From Lachnospiraceae bacterium (lineage in GTDB: Bacteria; Bacillota; Clostridia; Lachnospirales; Lachnospiraceae): 56,570 nt of DNA. Below are positions 15,076-23,480 of the stretch, one piece after another. The notes below the pieces were generated by a model. The model searched no databases and had not been told where the DNA came from. It saw only the letters and a program-made list of their open reading frames with translations. Position 1 is the stretch's first letter. The number at the start of each line of letters is the position of its first letter. A program made the position numbers and the translations under genes. The stretch lies in the NCBI GenBank assembly GCA_022510525.1, contig JAFLTH010000009.1:1-56570 (forward strand). Reading direction: 5' to 3'.

Positions 15076-16005
15076 TCAGTTTTTACTTCGATACCAAGCA
15101 ATTGTTTTTGCAATTCCTTCTTCAAAAGAAAAGTTTGGAATAAATCCCGTATCTGTCATCAACTTCGATATATCTGCCTCTAAATGTATAATTTGGTTCT
15201 TGCCATACGGCCTCTGCCCAATTCCTAACGGTATATTCGGATTTATTTTATCACGAATAATTAAAACATACTCTTTTATGCTTCTAGGGACTCCACTGCC
15301 GAGACAATATATTCCACTACACTTAGACTTTTCTGCAATCAACCATAAAGCATGCACCGCATCTTCTGAATATAAATAATCCCATATCTGTTCACAAGGT
15401 GTCAGTTCGGGTTCTTCCCCCTTTAATAATGTTCGTATTACATAGGAAGTAAAAATATAATCATTTTCATACGGTCCATAAACGGCAAAAATTCTCACCC
15501 AATTGCACCGCATTCCATTTTGCTTGCAATACTCCATTACAAGACGTCCCGCTGCCAACTTTGCAATGCCATATAATGTATCCGGTTTTTCTTCAGTAGT
15601 TTCATCTATTTTTCTGTTTAATGCGCCATATTCCGCCTGCGAACCGGTTCCTACAAATACCTTACACCCCAATTCCTTTGCACACAAAGCTGCTTTTAAA
15701 GTCGCTAGAATGTTTTCTTCCTGTAGAAAAGGATTGTTTCGTCCTTCGTCGCCAGTATGAGTCCATGCCAGATGAAAGCACACATCATATGTCTCCAGTA
15801 TACGCGATGGTAATTTATCAATTTGAGTAATGTCGCATTCCTCAACCCTAACTAGGTCATGTACCGGTATATTCCACCTATTGGAAGAATTAGGCCGAAC
15901 AATTGCCAAAACCTTAACCCTATTTCTTATACACTCTCTTATCAGCATGCTTCCAAGCGGGCCGCTGGCACCTGTAATCATTACCTTTTTGATCTGCTCA
16001 CACAT
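15076..16005 (-). CDS. Extended SDR sugar reductase/epimerase, possibly the final CDP-dideoxyhexose reductase
   Basis: A 309-residue NAD(P)-dependent sugar dehydrogenase. The nucleotide loop is MITGASGPLGS (9-19) and the catalytic residues are Ser122 (GTGSQAEYG), Tyr145 and Lys149 (YGIAK). The substrate half lacks features that fix specificity. Enzymes of this group include CDP-abequose and CDP-paratose synthases and the reductase that finishes yersiniose. With rfbF/G/H and a YerE-like TPP enzyme in the same locus, a CDP-4-keto-3,6-dideoxy sugar or its branched product is a reasonable substrate. That link is inference, since the genes are about 12 kb apart. It lies 26 nt downstream of a radical SAM gene. 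Confidence 0.75.
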   Translation of the reverse strand: MCEQIKKVMITGASGPLGSMLIRECIRNRVKVLAIVRPNSSNRWNIPVHDLVRVEECDITQIDKLPSRILETYDVCFHLAWTHTGDEGRNNPFLQEENILATLKAALCAKELGCKVFVGTGSQAEYGALNRKIDETTEEKPDTLYGIAKLAAGRLVMEYCKQNGMRCNWVRIFAVYGPYENDYIFTSYVIRTLLKGEEPELTPCEQIWDYLYSEDAVHALWLIAEKSKCSGIYCLGSGVPRSIKEYVLIIRDKINPNIPLGIGQRPYGKNQIIHLEADISKLMTDTGFIPNFSFEEGIAKTIAWYRSKN

Positions 16006-16031
16006 ATTGATTGTTCTTTCCCCTGATATGC

Positions 16032-17057
16032 TTACCCATATTTTCTCTTTAAATCTTCCGCATAATCACTAATGTCATCTTCCGGAAACATACGAAAATC
16101 ATTAATTGCACATTCAACACAAGTTTTACATACGTTACCACGTCCATCCAACATCTGCCGCCTGAATTCCATAAACCCTTCACCATTCCAGATATCAACC
16201 AAACTCCTTTGATTACAATCATCCAAAATTCTCGGATAATATATCGCATGACAGCCCACAATTTTTCCATCCGGATTAATCTGCATGGAATAAAATGCCT
16301 GTGGACACACTTCTATACGCCGCATTGGCAGACCAAATTGTGTCTTTAAATTTTTAGCTTCATATAAATCATCGTTGAAAACTACATCCTGGAAAATCGG
16401 CACTGTGTTTTCGATACCAATCGTATCACATATATCACCAAATAAATGTAAATACCGTTCCCTATCCTCTTCATCATCCAGCGCGATATCTATAATCTTC
16501 AAATACATTTGAGTATTCGTCTTATGTTCGTAAAAATAGCGGATATTATCTACAAATTCCCCAAAATTTAATTTAATACCGCTAATATCATAATATTTCT
16601 CAGCACTGGTTCCCTGCAATGAAATAACCAATCGGTCAAGTCCTGCCGCAATTAACCCATCTGATACTTGATGGGTTAATAATGATCCATTAGTTAATAA
16701 TTCTATTGTATTTGCGACCTGGGATTCTTTTGCCCTTTTTATCATTTTTACAATGTCTTTATGCAAAAGCGGCTCACCCATCCCAACAAAACGTACCGTC
16801 TTTACTTTTTCTGGAAACTGCATCAGCTCATTAATACATTTTTCATATAGCTCATATTTCATCACCGGCCATTCCGTAACAAACTTCCGCTCATTCTTTG
16901 GAATTGATTGATGACAGTATTTACAAGTAAAATTACATGCATAAATTGGAAAAAATTGTACTAAATACGGTGTTGACAACGGAAGATTTTCTGCAAGATT
17001 GTGCCTTTTACCTCCCGGGGCCTCACTGTTTAATAATCTTGCCTTCATAAAAATCAT
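16032..17057 (-). CDS. Radical SAM/SPASM protein, second of an overlapping pair
   Basis: A 341-residue radical SAM enzyme with C41-x3-C45-x2-C48 (CNFTCKYC), the GMGEPLLHK segment of the barrel and a C-terminal SPASM-like region (CPQAFYSMQINPDGKIVGCHA, VCKTCVECAIN). Its ATG overlaps the stop of the upstream radical SAM gene (17054-17057, ATGA), so both are made together. Relatives act on peptides, or as sugar and alcohol dehydrogenases or epimerases. No precursor peptide gene is seen nearby, and the flanking genes are sugar enzymes, so a carbohydrate substrate is more likely. The exact reaction is unknown. Confidence 0.78.
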   Translation of the reverse strand: MIFMKARLLNSEAPGGKRHNLAENLPLSTPYLVQFFPIYACNFTCKYCHQSIPKNERKFVTEWPVMKYELYEKCINELMQFPEKVKTVRFVGMGEPLLHKDIVKMIKRAKESQVANTIELLTNGSLLTHQVSDGLIAAGLDRLVISLQGTSAEKYYDISGIKLNFGEFVDNIRYFYEHKTNTQMYLKIIDIALDDEEDRERYLHLFGDICDTIGIENTVPIFQDVVFNDDLYEAKNLKTQFGLPMRRIEVCPQAFYSMQINPDGKIVGCHAIYYPRILDDCNQRSLVDIWNGEGFMEFRRQMLDGRGNVCKTCVECAINDFRMFPEDDISDYAEDLKRKYG

Positions 17058-18148
17058 TGCTCCTTAAAAGTTTCGTAAAATGGAATCTTTGTTACCGCTT
17101 CCTCACCAAATACCTCGTCCGAGTTTACAGGAAGTTCATGATTATATACGCATTTTTCGATATATTTACAAATAAAATCTCTATCCTGTGCAATGGAACA
17201 TACATTCACATGTTCACCAAAATATTTAATTCCAAAGCCTCGCTCAATTATATCTTTTAATGGCTCATTGAAAATATTACCGATAGAAATATGAATGTAG
17301 GGACATGGCAAAACATCTCCATATTGTGTAATTGAAAACATTCCTTTTACCGCTATACACCCCATCTCCAGGCCATAACCGGGGGTCAGATGCGAAAATA
17401 CATTGTATTTCTTTTCCAAAGTGTTGAAAAATTTTAAATCTTCGTCATCAATCAAAATGTCGTATTGCCCTTCCCACGCTCCTACCGGCTTAGCAAATGA
17501 GACGAAAACTCCGATATCCATTCCATTAAAATATTCTATAAACCGAATAAATTCATCGGTGTAGAGTCTTTGCTTTGTCACCACCGTCTGAATAAAAATA
17601 TCCAATCCGACTTCCTGACACGCTCTTACAGCTTCCATGGTACGCTTGAATGATCCCGGATGATCTCTAAATGTATCATGTCCGTCTTCTTCCAGACTAT
17701 CAATAGATAGCTGTACGCGATCCACACCAATTTCTTTTAAATGCTTCGCTCTTTCTACATCAAGAAGCCATCCGTTACTATCTACGTTAATATAGAACTT
17801 TTGTGGATCAATCGCCTCGACAATCTGATCAAAATCCTCAAATACTAAAGGCTCGCCACCTGTAATAACCCATCTCGCCAGTCCCAACTCATCAGCCTGT
17901 CTTGATAATTCACGAACATCATCTACATTCATGGAACGGTCACTGTTTTTTCCACGGAAACGCTTGATAGAACAATGTGTACAATGAAAATTGCATGCAT
18001 AATTATATTGCATCTGAATGATTGCAATTGACTCCCCTCTTTTAAGCTTCTCCTCGAATTTTTGAATCTTTTCATAAACATATGGTTTTTTCTCTTTTAA
18101 GCTGTTCCTTTTTTTACTTTCTCTTTCTGTTAATTTTGTTTCACTCAT
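17054..18148 (-). CDS. Radical SAM/SPASM protein, first of an overlapping pair
   Basis: A 364-residue radical SAM enzyme with C52-x3-C56-x2-C59 (CNFHCTHC) after a basic, lysine-rich N-terminal 40 residues that may bind a partner. The GGEPL motif follows (VITGGEPLVFEDF), and a C-terminal extension carries further cysteines (GCIAVKGMFSITQYGDVLPCPYIHI, CSIAQDRDFICKYIEKC), as in SPASM proteins. It overlaps the next radical SAM gene by 4 nt. The pair sits between an FkbM methyltransferase and an NDP-sugar SDR. The substrate is unknown. Confidence 0.78.
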   Translation of the reverse strand: MSETKLTERESKKRNSLKEKKPYVYEKIQKFEEKLKRGESIAIIQMQYNYACNFHCTHCSIKRFRGKNSDRSMNVDDVRELSRQADELGLARWVITGGEPLVFEDFDQIVEAIDPQKFYINVDSNGWLLDVERAKHLKEIGVDRVQLSIDSLEEDGHDTFRDHPGSFKRTMEAVRACQEVGLDIFIQTVVTKQRLYTDEFIRFIEYFNGMDIGVFVSFAKPVGAWEGQYDILIDDEDLKFFNTLEKKYNVFSHLTPGYGLEMGCIAVKGMFSITQYGDVLPCPYIHISIGNIFNEPLKDIIERGFGIKYFGEHVNVCSIAQDRDFICKYIEKCVYNHELPVNSDEVFGEEAVTKIPFYETFKEQ

Positions 18149-18201
18149 TTTCTTCCTCCTTTTTCTCTGGTACTCATTTATAAAATGTTAACTATATTTC
18201 T

Positions 18202-19315
18202 TTAATATGCATATAATACCGTTTCATTATAATTATAATAATGATGAAAAATATCTATCTTGTAATCCCTATTCAAATTCTTCAATAATAAAGGTATTTT
18301 ATATAAATCTGCACTCTGATGGTAGATACATATTGCCAACAACGGTCTACATCTTTTGATACTTTCTTTTGTTCCTTCTAATAGTTCCAATTCATATCCC
18401 TCGACATCGGCCTTAATAAAGCCAATATTAATTCCTTTCAAATACGTATCTAAAGAATATACCGGTACTTCCTTTCACGTATTAAGATTGGTCACTTTGG
18501 CAGACATACTTTCTCTATCGTTATTCATAAACAACTTTCCATTTGACCTTCCAACCGCCCCTTGAATAAGATGTATTTTATTTTTATTAATTGCCCACTC
18601 ACTCTGTAAACGTTCCATACGTTTTGACATGGCAATCATATTCATTTCTTCCGGCTCAAATGCATATATTTCATTAAATACCGCCTCCTTCCTATATAAA
18701 TACTGCTCTATAGTATCTCCAACGTATGCGCCGCAATCAACAAAAATCTCTTTGGGTCTTCGCATTTTAAATTCTCTTATTGCAAAACATTGTTCTCCAC
18801 TTATATATTCTTCTGGTATTTCTTGTCCCATTATTCTTGAAATAATTATTGCCGCAAACAACTCTCTTGAATAATCTGATTCCAAAATATCATATACTTC
18901 AAGCAGCTCATTCTTATGCCGTCCCCAGATAATTTCATCAAGCATATGATACTCCAATATATCCATATCTATTAATTGATCAACAATTTCCTGACATGTT
19001 TTTGCATTTGCTGACGAAATTAATATAAGTGGATTTTTACAACATTTTTTGATATCATTGGGCGAAATTATTTCGACATTCCATTTAGTTTTTCCCCATT
19101 TTCCACTATCATTATCTACAAAAAAATCGGGTTCTAATTCTTCTAGAATAGTGTTTTTATTCAATTCTGTCGTATTACCGGCTCCCCAAATAACAATTTC
19201 AAATTTATCTAAAGATATTTTTTCTGCCTTATTCAGTATATCTTTCAGTTGCGCTCTACACCCCCCCCCCGAATACCTTTTGCACGTCTGTCTGATTTAT
19301 ATCGTATCTTGGCAT
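18202..19315 (-). pseudogene. FkbM-type methyltransferase, out of frame at a G10 tract and with an internal TGA
   Basis: The likely start is the ATG at 19315, 9 nt after GGAGGAGA. Fifteen codons later a run of ten G puts the frame into TAG after VFGGGV. With nine G the frame instead reads VFGGGCRAQLKDILNK...FEIVIWGAGNTTELNKN and joins the long downstream frame. That frame has a Rossmann-like N-terminal domain and an FkbM methyltransferase domain (IFVDCGAYVGDTIEQYL, FEPEE, KADVEGYELELLEG). A second lesion is an in-frame TGA at 18475-18477 between TNLNT and KEVPVYSL. Restored length is about 370 residues. FkbM enzymes O-methylate sugars. Translation restarts could still yield the 19164-18475 fragment, which lacks the C-terminus. 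Confidence 0.82.
19261..19270 (-). repeat. G10 homopolymer switching the FkbM gene off
   Basis: Ten consecutive C on the plus strand, G10 in the gene, sixteen codons after the start. Nine G would be in frame; ten leads to TAG within two codons. A tract this long in AT-rich DNA, placed at the start of a glycan-modifying gene, is the classical arrangement for slipped-strand phase variation. Confidence 0.8.
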
Positions 19316-19429
19316 AATATCTACATCTCCTCCACCCTTGAATTCTTCCTTATAAACAGCATATATCTATCACTTTTCCTACATTGGAAAATTCATATTT
19401 TATCTGCAATGCTATCTAACTTTTCCATC

Positions 19430-20086
19430 TTATATTTTCTCCTTCAGCATCATTAGACTGTCTACAATTCCTATATTTGTCCATCGCCTAACATCTTCCT
19501 CTGTATGGAATTCAAATCCATATGTCACGCCTATAAAATCAATCCCGACATCTTGTGCTGCAATCGCATCATATGAACTGTCTCCAATCATAACAACCTC
19601 GTCCGTACGACAGTCTGAAAATCCTTGTATACACATACGAATCAAATCTGCTTTTTGTAATTTACCTTCTAAATCCGTACCACAAACTAATTCATTATAA
19701 GAATTAAACTCATATTTTCCCATCAATTCTTCTACAAAATCCTGTCTTTTGTTAGTGGCTACTGCTATATGCATTCCCTTTTTCTTCATCCATTCCAAAA
19801 TTTCATATACTCCATCATAAGGTTTTGCCAACAGCACGTCACCCTCCTTATAATGATTCCTAAACACGGTTGCAGCTCTATCTAATTCTTCACCGGTTAA
19901 TCCATATACTCTATGAAAAGAATCCTGAATACGAGGTCCGATAAAGGAACAGAGAACATCCTGAGAAGGCATACCATATCCTAATTGTCTAATTGTATAA
20001 ATCGTTGAATTCAGTAATCCTTCCGATGTATCCAATAAAGTTCCATCCACATCGAAGATAACCAGTTTATACTTTCTATGATCCAT
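19430..20086 (-). CDS. HAD-superfamily phosphatase
   Basis: A 218-residue HAD hydrolase with motif I DVDGTLLDTS, motif II in VATNKR, and motifs III/IV around GDSSYDAIAAQDVG; the alpha-helical cap identifies the phosphoglycolate phosphatase-like group. The ATG at 20086 (MDHRKYKLVIFDVDG) overlaps the NeuB stop by 11 nt; a longer frame to 20161 would put 25 extra residues inside the NeuB coding end. Placement directly after NeuB suggests removal of the phosphate from the 9-phosphate (or equivalent) product, as in the NANP-type route. A general sugar phosphatase is an alternative. Confidence 0.85.
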   Translation of the reverse strand: MDHRKYKLVIFDVDGTLLDTSEGLLNSTIYTIRQLGYGMPSQDVLCSFIGPRIQDSFHRVYGLTGEELDRAATVFRNHYKEGDVLLAKPYDGVYEILEWMKKKGMHIAVATNKRQDFVEELMGKYEFNSYNELVCGTDLEGKLQKADLIRMCIQGFSDCRTDEVVMIGDSSYDAIAAQDVGIDFIGVTYGFEFHTEEDVRRWTNIGIVDSLMMLKEKI

Positions 20087-21611
20087 TTCCGTTAATTGCC
20101 GACAGCATCTCCTTTGTAAAATGTACTTTCGTTTTTCTTGGTCTGACAAATTCATCTTCATTCATGTAATAAGAATCATTCAAATAATGTGTCGATGAAA
20201 TCTCTTCAAAAATACAGCCTTCAGAAGAGGAAAAACTATGCACAACATTTCTTTCTATAGTCATTAAATCGCCTTTATGTAAAACTTTAGTATCACCATC
20301 CAACGTAATAGAAAGAGTTCCGTGCAGTATTACAAACGTTTCTTCTTTTTTCACATGATAATGCGCAGGATGTTCTTGTCCCGGAAGTAATACCAAAATT
20401 TTTTTACAATATTCACGATTTACACAATCTATCATTGCAACACCGGTTTTATGGAAATGTTCAATACCATAATGATGAGATATTTCACAGCTGCTTCCCG
20501 CCGGAACTACAACCTTACTTTCTTTTAACAATTCAATCAACTCTTTGACAACTGTTAAAATATCAGCAGAAGTATTATGTATTACTACATCATCACACAT
20601 GATAGGCGTGTCTTTATTTAATACATCTTTTAATATCCGAATTTTATTATATTTTGATAAATCACTTGCGACTAATTGTCCCGGTTTGCACGGAAATGCC
20701 AGGTAGATATCTTTGTTTTCAATAATCTGGTCTTTATGCAGCGTGGACTTCACAAAGACTCCTCGTTTCAAAGCAGCCAAATCTGCGCTTTCTTTCTCTG
20801 TCGGGTTATACCTTGCACCCGAAATACCACATATTTCATATGCCTCTCTGGCTGCATATAACCACTTCCTAACCTGCTCCGGATTGGCGGAATATCCATT
20901 CAAAACAATTTCTTCTGTAGGTACGCCCACATGCTTTTCAAAAATAACTGCCCCCTTTGCAATGGCAATTTTAACAGGCAACATATTATCCGGATCCTCA
21001 TGAGTAGAAAATCCAATCCTTAAATCGGGAAATTCAGTCCGATAATAATCAATTTGATTCATTTGTAAGTCAATATTTGCAGTAGGATATTCTGCAACAC
21101 AATGCAAGAGCGAAAAGTCAATATCCCTGTTGTTAAAAAATTGGACAACATTACATACCGCATTAATATCACTCCCTGCACCTGAAGCAATAACCGGCAT
21201 CTTTTTTTCTGCTATTTTCTCAAGCAGCGGCCAATCACTAAACGAGCAACTGGCTATTTTAATATAATCATATTTCTGTTCCGCTATAGTATCTACCGAT
21301 ACTTCATCAAACGGCGTACAAATCGCTAAAAAATTGTTTTCCCTTACTTCTTTCAACAGTTCCTCAAACTGTTCCTTTGACAGTCTGGTATCCTGAAACC
21401 GTTTTACGTTTTTTATATCAGAACGTCCCTTATAATCAGGATGAATAAATGTATCCAAGTCACGATATTGAAATTTAAAAGCGAAATCGAATTCCTTAAA
21501 CTCATCACATATTTTACGGATTTCGCTGATAATCCGCTTTCCATGTTCTACACTGCCCTGATGGTTATTTGCCATCTCAAATATGAATAATGATTTTTCG
21601 TAGATTCCCAT
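20076..21611 (-). CDS. NeuB-type nonulosonate synthase with C-terminal cupin domain
   Basis: A 511-residue fusion. Residues 1-280 form the NeuB barrel that condenses PEP with an aldose (FEMANNHQGSVEHG, FKFQYRD, KIASCSF, GFSTHEDPDN, EKHVG). A SAF/antifreeze-like domain follows (VFVKSTLHKDQIIENKDIYLAFPCKPGQL). From about residue 395 a cupin domain carries HPAHYHVKKEETFVILHG and a second His in RNVVHSF, enough for a metal site. Usual NeuB proteins are about 340-350 residues, so the cupin is an extension, perhaps an isomerase or product-binding module. It lies between a TPP enzyme and a HAD phosphatase. Which ulosonic acid is made is open, because no dedicated hexosamine precursor genes are adjacent. 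Confidence 0.88.
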   Translation of the reverse strand: MGIYEKSLFIFEMANNHQGSVEHGKRIISEIRKICDEFKEFDFAFKFQYRDLDTFIHPDYKGRSDIKNVKRFQDTRLSKEQFEELLKEVRENNFLAICTPFDEVSVDTIAEQKYDYIKIASCSFSDWPLLEKIAEKKMPVIASGAGSDINAVCNVVQFFNNRDIDFSLLHCVAEYPTANIDLQMNQIDYYRTEFPDLRIGFSTHEDPDNMLPVKIAIAKGAVIFEKHVGVPTEEIVLNGYSANPEQVRKWLYAAREAYEICGISGARYNPTEKESADLAALKRGVFVKSTLHKDQIIENKDIYLAFPCKPGQLVASDLSKYNKIRILKDVLNKDTPIMCDDVVIHNTSADILTVVKELIELLKESKVVVPAGSSCEISHHYGIEHFHKTGVAMIDCVNREYCKKILVLLPGQEHPAHYHVKKEETFVILHGTLSITLDGDTKVLHKGDLMTIERNVVHSFSSSEGCIFEEISSTHYLNDSYYMNEDEFVRPRKTKVHFTKEMLSAINGNGS

Positions 21612-21624
21612 TGAGTTTTTCTCC

Positions 21625-23415
21625 TTAACAGAGTTTGTTCATTTCTATATAAATATCTTCCATCTCCTCTTCCGGCAGGAAAGGATATGGATTTTCCAGA
21701 TAAGCGGATATGCGTTGTCCCTCCGCATTGACACTGGATATACATTTGGGGATTTCATCGAATTTCATGGATCCCCTGATCTCACAGATGACTGCGCCCG
21801 ATTCTGCCAGTACCTGTCCGATTATGGTTTCCGCTTCTTCGTGACCGGCTATGGAATAATACGGGATTCCATAGGCATCTGCAATTTTCTTTAAATCCGG
21901 CATGGATACCCCGCTTTCAGGATTGCTTCCTACGTAGTGCCCATCAAAATTCCGTTCCTGCATGGTCGCAATAGCTGCATATCCCGAATTACAAAACACA
22001 AACATCTTCACATTGATTCCGTAATGTATAATGGTCTGAAACTCTTGTAGATTCAGCTGCAGGCTTCCGTCTCCCTCCAGCATAATCACCCTGTTTTTAT
22101 CGGAAGCAAAATAAGCGCCAACGGCAGATGGCAGGGCAAACCCCATAGAGCCCATTCCCATAGAGGAAACGGAACGCTGGCCACGCTTTCTCCGGAATGC
22201 GATATGACCGGCAGTATTGCACCGGCTGGTGGAGGAAATCACAAGAGCATCCTCCGATTGACAATGCCCTGAAATCTGATCCACTACATCATATAAATCT
22301 GCCTGGTCTTCACGATAATCCTGTTTTTCCTTAAGCAACGGGTAGGTACACTTCATTCGCCGGCACCACTCTCCCCACGGAGCAAAGTCCGGCATCGCAT
22401 ATCCGGCAAGTTCCTGTTTTAAGCACTGCAAAAAGTCCCCTACATCTGCGTTTACAAAATGACATTCTATCAATGCCAACTTTTCCAGTTCCTTCTTATC
22501 AATATCTACAACTACTTTTCTTGCCCGAAATGCAAAATGTTCTTCATTAAAAGCCGTAATCATATTGTCCAGCCGACTTCCAAGCACGAGCACAAAATCC
22601 GCACCTTGCTGGATCAGATTGGAATATCTGGGAGCCTGGAGACCGGGGCTTCCAAAAAACAACTCATCCTCCCAATCATAAACATCCAATGCTCTCCAGG
22701 TAGACAATGTCGGTATCCGCAGACGCTCATTTATTTCTCGAAACAGTTCCTTGCTGCCTGATGCATCCAGTCCATGTCCAAGCAGGCATAGCGGTCGTTT
22801 CGCTTCCTGCAGGAGACGACAGGTGTGCTGTACCGCTTCCGCTATAGATGTATCATTTTGTTCTTTCGACGGGGTAAAATGCTTCAGTTTTTCCACGTCA
22901 ATCTCTGCAGCCTGTACATCCAGCGGGATATCAAGCCATACCGGCCCCCGTCTTCCTTCCATGGCATAGTAGAAAGCCTTTTCCAGATGATATAAAATAT
23001 CCTCCGGTTGTTCTACCAAAGCCGCATATTTTGTCACCGGTTTTACCATGGCGATAATATCATTCTCCTGAGCACCAAACTGTCGTACTCTCCGTAAGCT
23101 TGCAAAATCGCTCCGCTTCACCTGTCCGGATAGAAAAAGTACCGGTGTGGAATCTACATAAGCCGCCGCCGCACCCGTCAGTGCGTTGGTTCCGCCCGGA
23201 CCGGTAGTGACTAAGCAAACACCCATATCATTTCTATACATGGCATAGGCCTGAGCTGCTATGGCACATGCCTGCTCATGATGGCAACAGACATACTCAA
23301 GATTACTATTCCCAAGTGATTCCACCAGATGCATAATGCCACCGCCTGTCAGCAGAAATGTATGCTGAACTCCTTTTTCTACCAAAAACTGGAAGATATA
23401 ATCAGATAGTTTCAT
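21625..23415 (-). CDS. Thiamine diphosphate enzyme of the acetolactate synthase/YerE type
   Basis: A 596-residue TPP enzyme when started at the ATG at 23415 (MKLSDYIFQF), preceded by AAAGGA. The catalytic Glu lies in CCHHEQACAIAAQAYA, the central domain is intact, and the Mg/TPP site reads LEGDGSLQLNLQEF. It belongs to the pyruvate-decarboxylating, acetolactate synthase-like group. A member of this group, YerE, transfers a two-carbon unit from pyruvate to CDP-4-keto-3,6-dideoxyglucose to make branched yersiniose. Because rfbF, rfbG and rfbH are in the same locus, that role fits better than valine synthesis. A link with the adjacent NeuB gene is also possible. Substrate assignment is inference. 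Confidence 0.75.
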   Translation of the reverse strand: MKLSDYIFQFLVEKGVQHTFLLTGGGIMHLVESLGNSNLEYVCCHHEQACAIAAQAYAMYRNDMGVCLVTTGPGGTNALTGAAAAYVDSTPVLFLSGQVKRSDFASLRRVRQFGAQENDIIAMVKPVTKYAALVEQPEDILYHLEKAFYYAMEGRRGPVWLDIPLDVQAAEIDVEKLKHFTPSKEQNDTSIAEAVQHTCRLLQEAKRPLCLLGHGLDASGSKELFREINERLRIPTLSTWRALDVYDWEDELFFGSPGLQAPRYSNLIQQGADFVLVLGSRLDNMITAFNEEHFAFRARKVVVDIDKKELEKLALIECHFVNADVGDFLQCLKQELAGYAMPDFAPWGEWCRRMKCTYPLLKEKQDYREDQADLYDVVDQISGHCQSEDALVISSTSRCNTAGHIAFRRKRGQRSVSSMGMGSMGFALPSAVGAYFASDKNRVIMLEGDGSLQLNLQEFQTIIHYGINVKMFVFCNSGYAAIATMQERNFDGHYVGSNPESGVSMPDLKKIADAYGIPYYSIAGHEEAETIIGQVLAESGAVICEIRGSMKFDEIPKCISSVNAEGQRISAYLENPYPFLPEEEMEDIYIEMNKLC

Positions 23416-23480
23416 TTTTGTCCTTTCAGATTTTATATTATTCCTATAAACTGTAATCAAAACTAGAATAAGTATAACAC

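Noticed and set aside
18475..18477. The in-frame TGA of the FkbM gene as a selenocysteine codon
   Set aside because: No SECIS-like hairpin is evident just after the codon, FkbM enzymes do not use selenocysteine, and the gene is already out of frame at the G10 tract. A nonsense mutation is simpler.
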